A program made the position numbers and the translations under genes. Under the pieces are notes generated by a model. The model was not told where the DNA came from. It saw only the letters and a list, made by a program, of their open reading frames with translations, and searched no databases. From Roseimaritima multifibrata (GTDB lineage: Bacteria; Planctomycetota; Planctomycetia; Pirellulales; Pirellulaceae): a stretch of DNA of 64,000 bases. The stretch covers positions 5,456,001-5,520,000 of the forward strand of contig NZ_CP036262.1 in assembly GCF_007741495.1 (NCBI RefSeq). Reading direction: 5' to 3'. Position 1 is the first letter of the stretch; each line of letters opens with the position of its first letter. Shown here piece by piece: positions 16,238 to 25,679 of this stretch.

Positions 16238-18667
16238 GTTCAACAGTTCGTCTAACAACTGCTGGCTAGTCGTAATGACTCGACTGTTTCCACGGTACTG
16301 CGTACTCGCCAGCACCAGCCCGACCAAGTCTTTCCCGATGTCGGTATTACTTAGTTCCAGGGCACCGCCAACAACCGTCCCGATACCGTTCTCACCGGGG
16401 GCTCCTTCGACGGGCAACCCGGTGTTGATTCCTTGGGCGTAAAGGTTTGCTCCACGCACTTCCAAACCAACGGGGTTTGCGAATCGAGCCAAGCGAATCT
16501 GTCCTAGGTCACGTGTGATCCCGTTGCTAAAGACGCCTCGCAGACCACCATCTTCACCGACCACAAAATTGTTCAAAACTCCGGGGGCACTACCATCCTG
16601 ACGTGTCGCCGCCAAGCTTGCATCTTGCGATGCCAATCCCGAAACGGCACTGAAATCGAGGTCGAACTGCAGCGGTGACACACTGGGAACGCCTTGCCGG
16701 TTAACGTTCACTCGACTGTTTGTCGAAGACACAAAGTTACCGTTCCCATCGAAAGTAACCAATCCCGTTCCGACGGTAATCGCGTTACTGTCATTCACCT
16801 GGTTGCTGGCACTATCGGCATACCATCGATAGGTCGTTTGTTCATCGCTTCGGCTTTCCAACGCTGCGGTAACGCGGACGTTGATCGGAACGCCTAGCGA
16901 ATCGTAGACGATAAAATCACTTGCCGCACTTTGCCCTTCCGCTTCTTGCACGGTCCCGAAAGCCATATTGGGAACCGTGACATTCCCCAATTCGTCGGTC
17001 AACCGAAATGCGGTCAGATCGATTTCCAACGCATTCAATTCACCAGTGTTACTGACAAACCGAATGGCTCCATCTTTAATCAAGCCTCCGGGGACCAGTT
17101 CACCCGATTCACCGGTAATGTTATTCTCCGATGTTGGGATTGGATTTTGAGCATCGATTTGCGAAGTCTGAACACCGGAGGCGGCCTCCACAAAGTCGAT
17201 TAATTCTTGGACCGTGGTATTCTCGGTGATCGTCAGTTCTTTCGCCCCAAGCGCCCGGCCTCCCTTACGTCCTTCGTAAGAAAGCGTTCCAGCTTTGAAG
17301 ATAGCCTCATACGTGGCTCCGTCGCGACGGAGCACATTGGTAAGCAACGTATTGCTGTCGATGGTCGGTCCATCACGATCCAACGTCTTGTTACCGGAAA
17401 CGGTCAGATCCGTAATTTCTGCATCGGTTTTACTGTCGGTGTAGGTCTCACCGGGCGAAACCGTATCGACGAGGAAGAAATTATTCTGGTCCCCCGCAAG
17501 GTTGCGGTAAATCCGAATCGAATCGTACTCTGGAAAGCCACCCGATTCTGGAGGAACGGGAGGATCCGGAAAATCGGTCAACGTGATCCGGCCATTCGCT
17601 ACGTTCCGAGGCCCAAGGATCGGACTTGGTCGGCTCTCGGGTTCACCTGCTTTGTAGTAGGTAACCATATAGGAATAGTTACCGGTCAGATTTTCGGTAT
17701 CGGCTGGACGTGCCAGGTCGATCGCAGCGCTCCCATCATCGATAAAGTCTCCTCCGGACGCGGCCGATCCCAGGAAGAACAAATCGCTACCATTCGTGTC
17801 CGTTCGATAAACGTTCACGGTGGGATAGTCGCGGCCGTCGGCATCAACGGGCAGGCCATTCAAGCGAATGCTATTTCCGGCGCCAACGGTTGCGGCAATC
17901 GATCCACTCAGTACCGATTCATTTCCCGTGCTGTCGACCAGCGCCACGCGGTACTCATACGTTCCTGCAGGGACGGTTCCCGCGGCCGTCGTATCGACCG
18001 ACACGCCCGAAGAAGAAGGCAAAGGAGCCGTACTGAGTGCCACGCTGGTCCCATCGGGACGAGGAACCATACCGTCCCCCAGAACCTGACTTTCAATCAC
18101 CTGGCTGACCGTGGCAACGTCTCCTTCCGGAGTCAACGTACCTTCCAACGTGACGTTCTCGGTCGCTTTGGCAACACTTTCCGTTCCCAGGGGGACCTCC
18201 AGCGGAACCAACCCAGACTGCTGAATTCGGAACAGATCATCGACGCCATAGCCCAACAATCGCTGGCCGGTTGAATTCACTAATTCACCGTCCGCGTTCA
18301 GTTTGAAGATACCGTTGCGCGTGTACAGTCGTTCGCCCGAAGCGGCTTCGACCATAAAGAACCCATCCCCTTGGATTGCCAAGTCGGACGGACTGCTGCT
18401 GATTTCGATCGTCCCTTGAGCAAAGTTCTGGGCGATCTCGGCGACCTGAACGCCAAGCCCAACTTGACGCGGATTCGTTCCCCCGTTGTCGACCGTCGGT
18501 GCGGCCCCCAGGGATAGCGTTTGCAAGAATTGCGTAGCGTAGTTAACGCGAGACTCTTTGAAGCCGACGGTCTGAGAGTTGGCAAGGTTATTGCCAATGA
18601 CGTCGATCTGAGTTTCCGCCGCACTTAATCCAGTAAGTGCAGTCGTTAATGCTGATGCGAGTCCCAT
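16226..18667 (-). CDS. flgE: Flagellar hook protein FlgE with inserted duplicated module
   Basis: 813 residues from the ATG at 18667, about twice the usual FlgE. The N-terminus (LTTALTGLSAAETQIDVIGN, then NLAN) is the rod/hook helix region. SSPSDLAIQGDGFFMV and RNG.F are the hook-protein D0/D1 signature, and the C-terminus returns to the family (NTDIGKDLVGL, YRGNSRVI). Between them, residues about 235-314 and 329-414 are two copies of one module: G-Y-Y-V strand, LNGLPV or LTDFPD, then VNVYR or IRIYR with FFL. These would form extra surface domains on the hook. It is the last gene of the flagellar run, after flgD. Confidence 0.93.
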   Translation of the reverse strand: MGLASALTTALTGLSAAETQIDVIGNNLANSQTVGFKESRVNYATQFLQTLSLGAAPTVDNGGTNPRQVGLGVQVAEIAQNFAQGTIEISSSPSDLAIQGDGFFMVEAASGERLYTRNGIFKLNADGELVNSTGQRLLGYGVDDLFRIQQSGLVPLEVPLGTESVAKATENVTLEGTLTPEGDVATVSQVIESQVLGDGMVPRPDGTSVALSTAPLPSSSGVSVDTTAAGTVPAGTYEYRVALVDSTGNESVLSGSIAATVGAGNSIRLNGLPVDADGRDYPTVNVYRTDTNGSDLFFLGSAASGGDFIDDGSAAIDLARPADTENLTGNYSYMVTYYKAGEPESRPSPILGPRNVANGRITLTDFPDPPVPPESGGFPEYDSIRIYRNLAGDQNNFFLVDTVSPGETYTDSKTDAEITDLTVSGNKTLDRDGPTIDSNTLLTNVLRRDGATYEAIFKAGTLSYEGRKGGRALGAKELTITENTTVQELIDFVEAASGVQTSQIDAQNPIPTSENNITGESGELVPGGLIKDGAIRFVSNTGELNALEIDLTAFRLTDELGNVTVPNMAFGTVQEAEGQSAASDFIVYDSLGVPINVRVTAALESRSDEQTTYRWYADSASNQVNDSNAITVGTGLVTFDGNGNFVSSTNSRVNVNRQGVPSVSPLQFDLDFSAVSGLASQDASLAATRQDGSAPGVLNNFVVGEDGGLRGVFSNGITRDLGQIRLARFANPVGLEVRGANLYAQGINTGLPVEGAPGENGIGTVVGGALELSNTDIGKDLVGLVLASTQYRGNSRVITTSQQLLDELLNLRR

Positions 18668-18720
18668 ATTTTCCTCAGTGACAGTTCCATCGAACGTCAC
18701 CGGGGGGGGAGACGTAACGA

Positions 18721-19158
18721 TTAGGCGGAGTTTATCTGGCGGATATTTTTAATATCTATCGTCTTTCCACCTACGTGAACTTTGACATTCCGGGAGTCAT
18801 CTTCACCAGTTTCGATAGTTACTTTGTCGACAACCCCGCTAACTTCCGTCGAATCGTCTGCCAAAGCGTCTACTTGTTGCCCAATCAGCCCACTTGCCGT
18901 AATCAACTCTTGGTTTTGGGCAAAGCCAGCAAGCGTGTTGGTCAATTGATCGGTCGCTCCGATTTCTCGAATCTGTCCGATCTGCTGAAGCATTTCACTA
19001 TTTTCCATCGGGTCCATCGGGTCCTGGTTCTGCATTTCTGTAATCAACAGCTGCAGAAACTGGTCCATATTGACATCGCTGAAGCCATCATTCTGATTGC
19101 TACTCGATAGATTCTCAGCACTCTGGACCGACGATCCGGAAGTATTGATTGCTGACAT
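18721..19158 (-). CDS. flgD: Flagellar hook assembly (capping) protein FlgD
   Basis: 145 residues. The N-terminal half carries the FlgD signature (MDQFLQLLITEMQNQDPMDP, then MLQQIGQI), which directs export and caps the growing hook. The C-terminal half is a short beta region (KVHVGGKTIDIK). It lacks the larger FlgD Ig-like domain, as in many compact FlgD proteins. It sits between fliK and flgE, the classic order for hook assembly. Confidence 0.93.
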   Translation of the reverse strand: MSAINTSGSSVQSAENLSSSNQNDGFSDVNMDQFLQLLITEMQNQDPMDPMENSEMLQQIGQIREIGATDQLTNTLAGFAQNQELITASGLIGQQVDALADDSTEVSGVVDKVTIETGEDDSRNVKVHVGGKTIDIKNIRQINSA

Positions 19159-19278
19159 GCTGGCTTCTCAGAGCAAACGAATGGAAATCATCGGTTCGAA
19201 ACAACCGATCGATGGAAGGTGGATAGTAACCAATGCTAAGAATCGGCGGCTATGGCAATTTCCCGGACGTCCGACCTC

Positions 19279-20940
19279 CTAGCCAACCAAATCGACGGAC
19301 TTGAATTTCGCCGCGTCGATGACGCTGCGAACGGCTTTGGGCGGCGGTGGCCCATCGACGGCCGGTTGACCGCTGGACAGGTTACGAGATTGTGATGCAG
19401 CCGATTTGCCCGACGCCTGCCGCTGTTCAGAAGAGGACTGTTGTTCGGCGAAATCGCGATTCTGCGCAGCCGTTTGCTCACCGTCTAAACGAACATCAAA
19501 CCGTTCGACTTGGATCCCCTGATCGGCAAGCCGCTGTTTCAGTTCAGGCAAATGCTCGTTGATCAGACTTCGGGCCAGCTCCGTTTCCGCAACAACCTGA
19601 GCGTTCATTCGCGACCCTTGCATACTCAATTGCAATTGCACGCCGCCCAATTCCTGCGGATGCAGTCGGATTCGAATCTGACCTCCGTCGACTCCAAGAC
19701 GCTGAAACGCTTTGGAAACTCGCTGCACTAGCAAGGCTCGATCAGCGACACGAGGACCGTCGGCCTGTTTTGCTCCCGCGGTCCCTTTTGTTGCCGTATT
19801 CAATCGGTCCGAGGTCGCATTCGTGTTCTGGATCGCTTCCGTTTCGGCCCCGCTGGATTTCACAAGCGATGTCTTGCCCGAGGCGTCCTTCCTCCCGTTT
19901 GTGGTCGCTTGCAAAGCGGCCCCTGCGGCAGCAACCTGGGCACTGGCAATCGGCGTCGCCGCGACGACTGGAGGAGGAGCTTGCACTTCTAGATCCCCAG
20001 CGGCATCGACTGGTATTGCTCCGTTTAGAAGCCCTGACGGGATTGGCTTGCCGCTCGATTGGGCTGCAGCTGAAACTTCGTCAGGAGAGCCACTCGGTTG
20101 CGGACTCCCTTCAATCGCGCGAGCATCCGCTGGCGTTTTCTCCAGCCCTCGCTTCCCTTTCTCTCTACCTCCTTGTCGACGTCGATCCGACCCGCCATCC
20201 GGATCCACTTCGACCTTTCCAGCAAATCCTGCGGGCGATTCGCCATCGGTGCTCTCTGCCGAGGGGGCGACTTTTCCGGATTCGTCTGTAACTTCGCTGT
20301 CGGCCGTCGCGGCTAGTTCGGCCGTTTGATCCCCAGTGATCGGACCTTCGATACTCGCTTTAGAATCCGTCTCTTTTCCAAGCGTCGCCGACACGAGAGT
20401 TTCCTCTCCTGGAACCTCGGCGGACGATTCCGACGCCCGTTCAGGCGAAGCTTCCCCTTCGGGCACAAGCAACATTTCGGCGTCCACGGCCGCTTCTTTA
20501 GTGGTGGGATCCTCCGAATCGTTCGATTCGTCAGTCAATTCCTCGGCAGCGCCAACGTCTGCGTCCTCTTCAGGCTCTTGTTCCGCTTCCTGGTCGTTTG
20601 CTGTATTTGCCGCAGCGGCAATCCCGACAACGGGAGTCTCGTTTTGCGACGCGGAATCGGCGGATGGACGGACCGCAACCGAATCTTGCTCTTCGTCGTC
20701 AACATCCGATGCCTCCTCAGACGCTTCAACGGAATCGGAAGAAGGCGCAAGCGAGGAACTGGCGGAGTTCGCTGTAACCGATGTCGCACTAGCGACCACC
20801 TGGAACAATTCCGCAAACCCATCTCCAACCGATGACTGCCCGCTTCCAGAAGAGATCGCCTGCAACGACCTTGTGGAGAATGCCGACGGACCGCGCAGGC
20901 TTAACGCTTGCTGGTGGTCTAGAGAATTGGAGGTGTTCAT
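19279..20940 (-). CDS. fliK: Flagellar hook-length control protein FliK
   Basis: 553 residues from the ATG at 20940. The first 350 residues are low-complexity, rich in Glu, Ser, Ala and Asp, as expected for the secreted ruler part. The C-terminal domain (IRIRLHPQELGGVQLQLSMQ, then HLPELKQRLADQGI) is the Flg_hook substrate-switching domain that contacts FlhB. Ruler length sets hook length in this family. Position between the MotE-like gene and flgD supports the call. The low-complexity part will align poorly between species. Confidence 0.92.
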   Translation of the reverse strand: MNTSNSLDHQQALSLRGPSAFSTRSLQAISSGSGQSSVGDGFAELFQVVASATSVTANSASSSLAPSSDSVEASEEASDVDDEEQDSVAVRPSADSASQNETPVVGIAAAANTANDQEAEQEPEEDADVGAAEELTDESNDSEDPTTKEAAVDAEMLLVPEGEASPERASESSAEVPGEETLVSATLGKETDSKASIEGPITGDQTAELAATADSEVTDESGKVAPSAESTDGESPAGFAGKVEVDPDGGSDRRRQGGREKGKRGLEKTPADARAIEGSPQPSGSPDEVSAAAQSSGKPIPSGLLNGAIPVDAAGDLEVQAPPPVVAATPIASAQVAAAGAALQATTNGRKDASGKTSLVKSSGAETEAIQNTNATSDRLNTATKGTAGAKQADGPRVADRALLVQRVSKAFQRLGVDGGQIRIRLHPQELGGVQLQLSMQGSRMNAQVVAETELARSLINEHLPELKQRLADQGIQVERFDVRLDGEQTAAQNRDFAEQQSSSEQRQASGKSAASQSRNLSSGQPAVDGPPPPKAVRSVIDAAKFKSVDLVG

Positions 20941-20977
20941 AGTTACTTCCGATGCGACAGATCGCACCGGAGCAAAA

Positions 20978-21625
20978 CTATTTACCCGACCGATCGATCA
21001 ACGACTTTGCTGGCTCACCGTCCCCAATCATCCGAAGAATATCTGCTAGCATTTCTTCTTCAGGCTGAGAAACAAACTCCGCTAAGATATCGGATCGTTT
21101 ATCGATGGGCGTAGCTTGAATAATACTTACAACATCTTCAATCCGATTATCTTCAATCATCCTCACCAATTGAATTTTCGCCTGCTCGGTATCAAGCGCT
21201 TGCAACGTTTCCGTTAGTTCTTGCATACCGTCATCCATGACGCCTTTGCGAACTTCGTCTAATTTCGCAAAAAATTCTTCGCGTCGTTCATCGAACAGTT
21301 TTTGATCTCTTTTCAATTCTGCGAACTTATCTTCAAGTTCCTTGCTGTAGCGTTTTTGAGAATCAAGGCGAAGATCCATATCCAGCCCCTCACGCGTCCG
21401 CGCCATCAGGATTTGATCGTAGGTCGGTCTTTCGGTCGATTCAGACTGTTCGACGATCATTCGCAATCGATCTCCCGTGATATCGATTCCGTTTAGGAGT
21501 GCCACAATTTGGGTGATACTGCCTGCATTGAGAGTTCCACGTCCGGCGCAAACTCCCAGCACGATTCCCTGGGTTACGATCGTCGCGATACAAATTCCAG
21601 CGAACAGGCGAATGACTAATCCCAT
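20978..21625 (-). CDS. MotE/YlxF-like flagellar coiled-coil protein
   Basis: 215 residues with one N-terminal membrane helix (about 4-28), a long coiled coil (about 75-140) and a C-terminal MgtE-N-like helical region (IQLVRMIEDNR, VSIIQATPIDKRSDILAEF). This is the architecture of MotE/YlxF proteins, which sit in the periplasm and stabilise MotC-type stator components. The locus between fliJ and fliK is the YlxF position in Bacillus. Its ATG overlaps the end of fliJ by 10 bases, indicating coupled translation. The family call rests on architecture and position. Confidence 0.7.
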   Translation of the reverse strand: MGLVIRLFAGICIATIVTQGIVLGVCAGRGTLNAGSITQIVALLNGIDITGDRLRMIVEQSESTERPTYDQILMARTREGLDMDLRLDSQKRYSKELEDKFAELKRDQKLFDERREEFFAKLDEVRKGVMDDGMQELTETLQALDTEQAKIQLVRMIEDNRIEDVVSIIQATPIDKRSDILAEFVSQPEEEMLADILRMIGDGEPAKSLIDRSGK

Positions 21626-22146
21626 GCTCGGGCCCCCTTATCTTCAGGTTCAGTATCGGCTCCGGAGCGTCCTCGAACCCTGCCCAATTTTTGCTGACTT
21701 GCGGCCGCTCGGGCGAATCGCAACTGAGCAATCTCATCCAATTCTGTTTGTTCGGCAGCCAATTGTGCCGCAGTCCACTGTTGATACTGTTGCTCGCGCA
21801 ATCGCTCTAATCGTTTGACTTCGACATCGGCAACTTGCAACGTCTCCTGGCGGCGGTCGATCTCGGTTTGGACGATCCGAATATTGGTATCCAGCCCTTG
21901 AATTTCGGCGGCTAATTGCAAATCAAATCGTCCTTCATGCAACAGCGTATCGACGGACAACTGCGTCGAAGCGAGCCTTCGCTGTGCCTGCAACCGGCTT
22001 TCTTCACGTTGTTGCTGCAGGGCGTCGCGTTGCTGTTCCAAAATCGACTGGGCCTGAATGGCGTCGGCCACATGACCGCGAACGGCATCCCGTTCGTTTT
22101 CACGCAAGCGAAGTAAAGCCTCAAAGCGAAACGCAAATCGAGCCAT
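21616..22146 (-). CDS. fliJ: Flagellar export protein FliJ
   Basis: 176 residues from the ATG at 22146, nearly all coiled coil. The start (FAFRFEALLRLRENERDAV) matches FliJ, whose antiparallel coiled coil inserts into the FliI hexamer and links it to the FlhA gate. It follows fliI after about 190 bases and overlaps the MotE-like gene by 10 bases. Coiled-coil composition makes detailed homology weak, but position and N-terminus agree. Confidence 0.85.
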   Translation of the reverse strand: MARFAFRFEALLRLRENERDAVRGHVADAIQAQSILEQQRDALQQQREESRLQAQRRLASTQLSVDTLLHEGRFDLQLAAEIQGLDTNIRIVQTEIDRRQETLQVADVEVKRLERLREQQYQQWTAAQLAAEQTELDEIAQLRFARAAASQQKLGRVRGRSGADTEPEDKGARAWD

Positions 22147-22333
22147 GCTTAGGATCCTCCATTGGAGGATAAAAGTTGCAGATCGCAACGATTCAGGCAT
22201 ACCAGGTCACGGACGAACGCTCGCTTCCCTTGCTTCCACATCCCAAGAATGTGGTTGCTTGAAATTTGAAAGAGGGGAGCAGGGGCGGCGAAGACGCGAG
22301 AGCCTTTCAGTGGCAAATCCGGCATCGATTCCA

Positions 22334-23743
22334 TTACGGCGTGCCCCCATTGGGCTGAGGCGTTTCAGCCCCTTGTTGCAACGCAGCGTTAACGCCTTTG
22401 AGTGCGTTGGCCAGCCGAACCATTTCCAGATGAGTCTGCGTCAGGCGATCCGTTTGCCCACTTTTTGCCTCTAAGGTTGCTTGGCAAATCAATTGTTTTA
22501 GCGGTTCGCGGATCGCGATCGCCTGATCCAAATGCGGATTCGATCCCGCTTTGTAGGCACCGATATTGATCAGGTCTTCGTTCCGTTTGTACTCGGCCAT
22601 ACTGCGCCGCAGAATCTCGGCCGCTTCACGGACCTCGGGCGAAACGACTCGGGTTTGCAAGCGGCTAAGGCTGGCCAGGATATCGATTGCCGGCCAATGG
22701 GACTGCGAAGCCAATTCACGTGACAGCACGACATGTCCGTCCAACAATCCTCGCAGCGTATCAGCGATCGGTTCGTTGGTGTCGTCCCCTTCGACCAGCA
22801 CGCTATAAAACGCGGTGATCGATCCTTGCTCGGTGGTCCCGGCTCGCTCCACCAGTCGTGGCAACATTGCAAACACACTGGGCGGATAGCCACGAGTGGT
22901 CGGCGGTTCTCCGGCAGCCAACCCAATCTCACGCTGGGCGAGTGCAAACCGAGTGACCGAATCGATCAGCAATAAAACGTTTTGCCCCGCATCCCGTAAC
23001 GACTCAGCGACGGCGGTTGCCGTCCAGGCCGCTTGGACGCGGAGGGCGGCTGGCTGATCGCTGGTCGCCGCGACCATGATCGTCCGTTTCATCCCGTCGG
23101 GGCCGAGACTATGTTCGATAAATTCACGGACTTCACGTCCTCGTTCGCCGACCATTCCCACCACAATCGTATCGGCGGCGGTTCCCTGAACCAACATGCT
23201 GAGGAGGGTACTTTTGCCGACTCCCGATCCTGCGAAAATCCCGATACGTTGCCCTAGACCACACGTCAAAAAAGCATCGATCGCACGAACTCCGGTTTCC
23301 AGCGGTTTACTAATCGCGGGGCGTTTCAAAGAATCGGGGCAGTCACGTTCTAGTTCGGCAGGCTGCAGTCCCGCTGGCAGTGGGCGACCATCGATCGGTT
23401 CTCCCAACGCGTTGATCACACGGCCTCGGAGTTCTGGGCCGACATGGATTCGAGCTCGCGTCGCCAACAATTCGACTTCGTCCCCGGCAGCCACTCCATC
23501 GGGAAAAGCAAGCGGTGCCAAGATCGGGCGGACTCCTTGGAATCCGATCAGCCGCGCCAGACAGGTTTGATTCCCAGCCATGCGAATTCGACAAACCGCA
23601 CCGACAGGGGCCGTCATCCCTTCAATTTCAATATTCCCCCCCGAAACCGCAGCAACGCGGCCTCGGATTTGAATCAACGTGCTTTCGCAAACGGCGTCGC
23701 ACAACGTCTGAGCTGACGGCAATGTGGGGAAGGTCAGATTCAA
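22334..23743 (-). CDS. fliI: Flagellum-specific ATPase FliI
   Basis: 469 residues, starting at a TTG that overlaps the fliH stop as TTGA, so translation is coupled. This is the export ATPase of the flagellar type III system, related to F1-beta. Walker A is AGSGVGKST (171-179). VGERGREVREF, LLLIDSVTRFA and the arginine-finger region near SVLVEGDD are present. Length is normal. It forms a complex with FliH upstream and FliJ downstream. Confidence 0.96.
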   Translation of the reverse strand: MNLTFPTLPSAQTLCDAVCESTLIQIRGRVAAVSGGNIEIEGMTAPVGAVCRIRMAGNQTCLARLIGFQGVRPILAPLAFPDGVAAGDEVELLATRARIHVGPELRGRVINALGEPIDGRPLPAGLQPAELERDCPDSLKRPAISKPLETGVRAIDAFLTCGLGQRIGIFAGSGVGKSTLLSMLVQGTAADTIVVGMVGERGREVREFIEHSLGPDGMKRTIMVAATSDQPAALRVQAAWTATAVAESLRDAGQNVLLLIDSVTRFALAQREIGLAAGEPPTTRGYPPSVFAMLPRLVERAGTTEQGSITAFYSVLVEGDDTNEPIADTLRGLLDGHVVLSRELASQSHWPAIDILASLSRLQTRVVSPEVREAAEILRRSMAEYKRNEDLINIGAYKAGSNPHLDQAIAIREPLKQLICQATLEAKSGQTDRLTQTHLEMVRLANALKGVNAALQQGAETPQPNGGTP

Positions 23744-24441
23744 GACTCTTCTCCCTTCTCGGTGGTCGGCAACAACTGACGCGCCAAGCTTTCCAATTGA
23801 CTGGATAACTGCGAATCGATACTGCCCCCCAGCTGACGCACCACCACTCCAAAAGGCTCTAGCGATTCATCCGGTTCCAATCGCGTGTCGTCGGGGACGC
23901 CGGCAGAACGCAACAGCGCTTCCAACGGCTCTCCTAATTTCACCAACGTTTCAGGATGGACAGCGACGACCAACGACCTGGCCGAACGCGCATGTCTGAG
24001 TGCCTGTTCGGTCCACCGGACAACCACCTCGGGCTCCGATTCCAAACGTGTCAGAATGACTTTCTCAGCGACCTGGATCGCGGTCTGCGTCATCGTCGAC
24101 GCGTATTGCTCAAGCCACTCCGACGTCTGCTGCGTCAACTGTTGTGAGGTTTTTTCAAGGACTTGTAACCGCCGCTGGACTTCCCCGGCGACTCGTTTGG
24201 CGATTTCATCCTCGATCGTTTTTTTTCCTTCAGCGATCCCTTTTGCACGTCCTTCGACGGCCGCCTTTTCGGCGATTTCAGTCGCTTTGGTTTCCGCCTG
24301 AGCGATGACCCGTGCGGCTTCTTGTTGAGCTTGAACAATCAACTGGCGACTATTACTGGCGAAATCATCCAGGTTAAAACCGGCCAAACCGCTCGGGCCA
24401 ACTTGTGATGTCTGCGATTTCGATTTCAGGACCGATGCCAC
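23740..24441 (-). CDS. fliH: Flagellar assembly protein FliH
   Basis: 233 residues, apparently from a GTG at 24441. The N-terminal half is a charged coiled coil rich in Ala, Glu and Gln; the C-terminal half has the FliH/YscL-like domain (QVAEKVILTRLESEP, then VHPETL and GGSIDSQL). FliH regulates FliI and tethers it to the C ring. Position between fliG and fliI with a 4-base overlap on fliI is canonical. Confidence 0.9.
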   Translation of the reverse strand: MASVLKSKSQTSQVGPSGLAGFNLDDFASNSRQLIVQAQQEAARVIAQAETKATEIAEKAAVEGRAKGIAEGKKTIEDEIAKRVAGEVQRRLQVLEKTSQQLTQQTSEWLEQYASTMTQTAIQVAEKVILTRLESEPEVVVRWTEQALRHARSARSLVVAVHPETLVKLGEPLEALLRSAGVPDDTRLEPDESLEPFGVVVRQLGGSIDSQLSSQLESLARQLLPTTEKGEES

Positions 24442-24548
24442 TTAACAATTCCCGCAGAGAGCAAATTCTAGAAGTTGAAGGGGTCGTATGATTCTTGTTC
24501 GTTTTGGAACGTCCCGTTTGAGGGACGAGCCGTTTGTTTGGAGCCACT

Positions 24549-25679
24549 TTAAGCAGCGGCGGCAAGTGGACGATCGACGGGCTGCCGCGGGTTCCGGACC
24601 TGCGGTGACTGCATGGCAATGCCCAACTGCTCGCCCAAATGAGTTTTCGCAGTATCGATTTCTTTCAGCGTGACCGAACCAAAACTCTTCAGTTGTTGCC
24701 GAATCAACCGAGCTTGTTTGCGAGGCAAAGTTCCCAGCACCTGATCTGCAACTCGTCCTGGTAGCCCACAAACGGCCAGCAGCGCTTCCTGCCCGTCCAA
24801 TCGAGAAAGCGCGTCCCGCAGTTCGACGGGGGCTTTTCTTTGCAGTTGCGAATCAAGCCAAGCCATATCGATCGGCAACGACTCTTCAGGTTCCGCCACG
24901 GTTTCCGCAGCCACTCGCAAAGGACGTGGTTCCGGGGATAGCGACGCGCCCGCGTGGAAGTCGTCGACGACGCCTAAATCGGGGCTGGCGACAGGGCGAT
25001 TTTCCCATCCCACCACAGCCGCCAAGCCTTGCCGAACGTCGCCGGGCACCTGGTCCAAGATTGCCGAGAGGCAACGGGAACCGGTCGCATCACCAGCGTA
25101 GGGGCTGGCATTTGCAACCAATTGTTTCAGATGCTCACCGATCGAATCCAACGCGTCAGGAGGAAATTGGTCCAATTTTGCCAATCGATGCATCGCCGCG
25201 TTTCGTGTCGTTTCGGACATCCGCGGCAACAGACGCGCGGCTTGTTTGGGTTGTAGCGAAGCAAGCACGATCGCGATGGTTTGGGGATGTTCCTCTTCAA
25301 TCGCACGAAGCAGGACCGGATCGGGAACCGTTTCCAGAAACGAAAGGGGAGTCTCCGCAGGAGATTCAGACGGTGTTCCCGATGGCCTTCCACCGGTAGG
25401 CGGATAAGTTCCCGCAGACGAGGGTCCCGTCGGTGCCGACGAAGCGGGGCTAGCCGCAGTTGATTGCAGCGACTGAACGCCCTGCAAAAATTCCCGCATC
25501 GCATGACTGCGTTCCATCGGATCGACATCGGTCAAATCGACCATAGCCCGTCTTAGTCGCGCACGATTTAGCGGCGGCATGCCCAAGAGCAAGCGACGGG
25601 TAATTGAATCATCCAAGGTCGTCAGCAAGATTGCAGCGCGGCGTAGCGCGGCCGGCGAATCAATCGTTGTCAGGGACAT
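24549..25679 (-). CDS. fliG: Flagellar motor switch protein FliG, divergent
   Basis: 376 residues from the ATG at 25679; the open frame runs further upstream but without family similarity. Residues about 10-70 fit the N-terminal FliF-binding domain. A Pro/Ser/Gly-rich linker (about 72-112) follows, which most FliG proteins lack. The middle domain has the EHPQT motif and FPPDALDSI. The C-terminal domain (about 305-370) keeps the torque-helix layout (RDALSRLD, RKQARLIRQQLKSFGSVTL). It forms the rotor face of the C ring. Order fliF-fliG-fliH is canonical, though about 650 bases separate it from fliF. Confidence 0.88.
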   Translation of the reverse strand: MSLTTIDSPAALRRAAILLTTLDDSITRRLLLGMPPLNRARLRRAMVDLTDVDPMERSHAMREFLQGVQSLQSTAASPASSAPTGPSSAGTYPPTGGRPSGTPSESPAETPLSFLETVPDPVLLRAIEEEHPQTIAIVLASLQPKQAARLLPRMSETTRNAAMHRLAKLDQFPPDALDSIGEHLKQLVANASPYAGDATGSRCLSAILDQVPGDVRQGLAAVVGWENRPVASPDLGVVDDFHAGASLSPEPRPLRVAAETVAEPEESLPIDMAWLDSQLQRKAPVELRDALSRLDGQEALLAVCGLPGRVADQVLGTLPRKQARLIRQQLKSFGSVTLKEIDTAKTHLGEQLGIAMQSPQVRNPRQPVDRPLAAAA

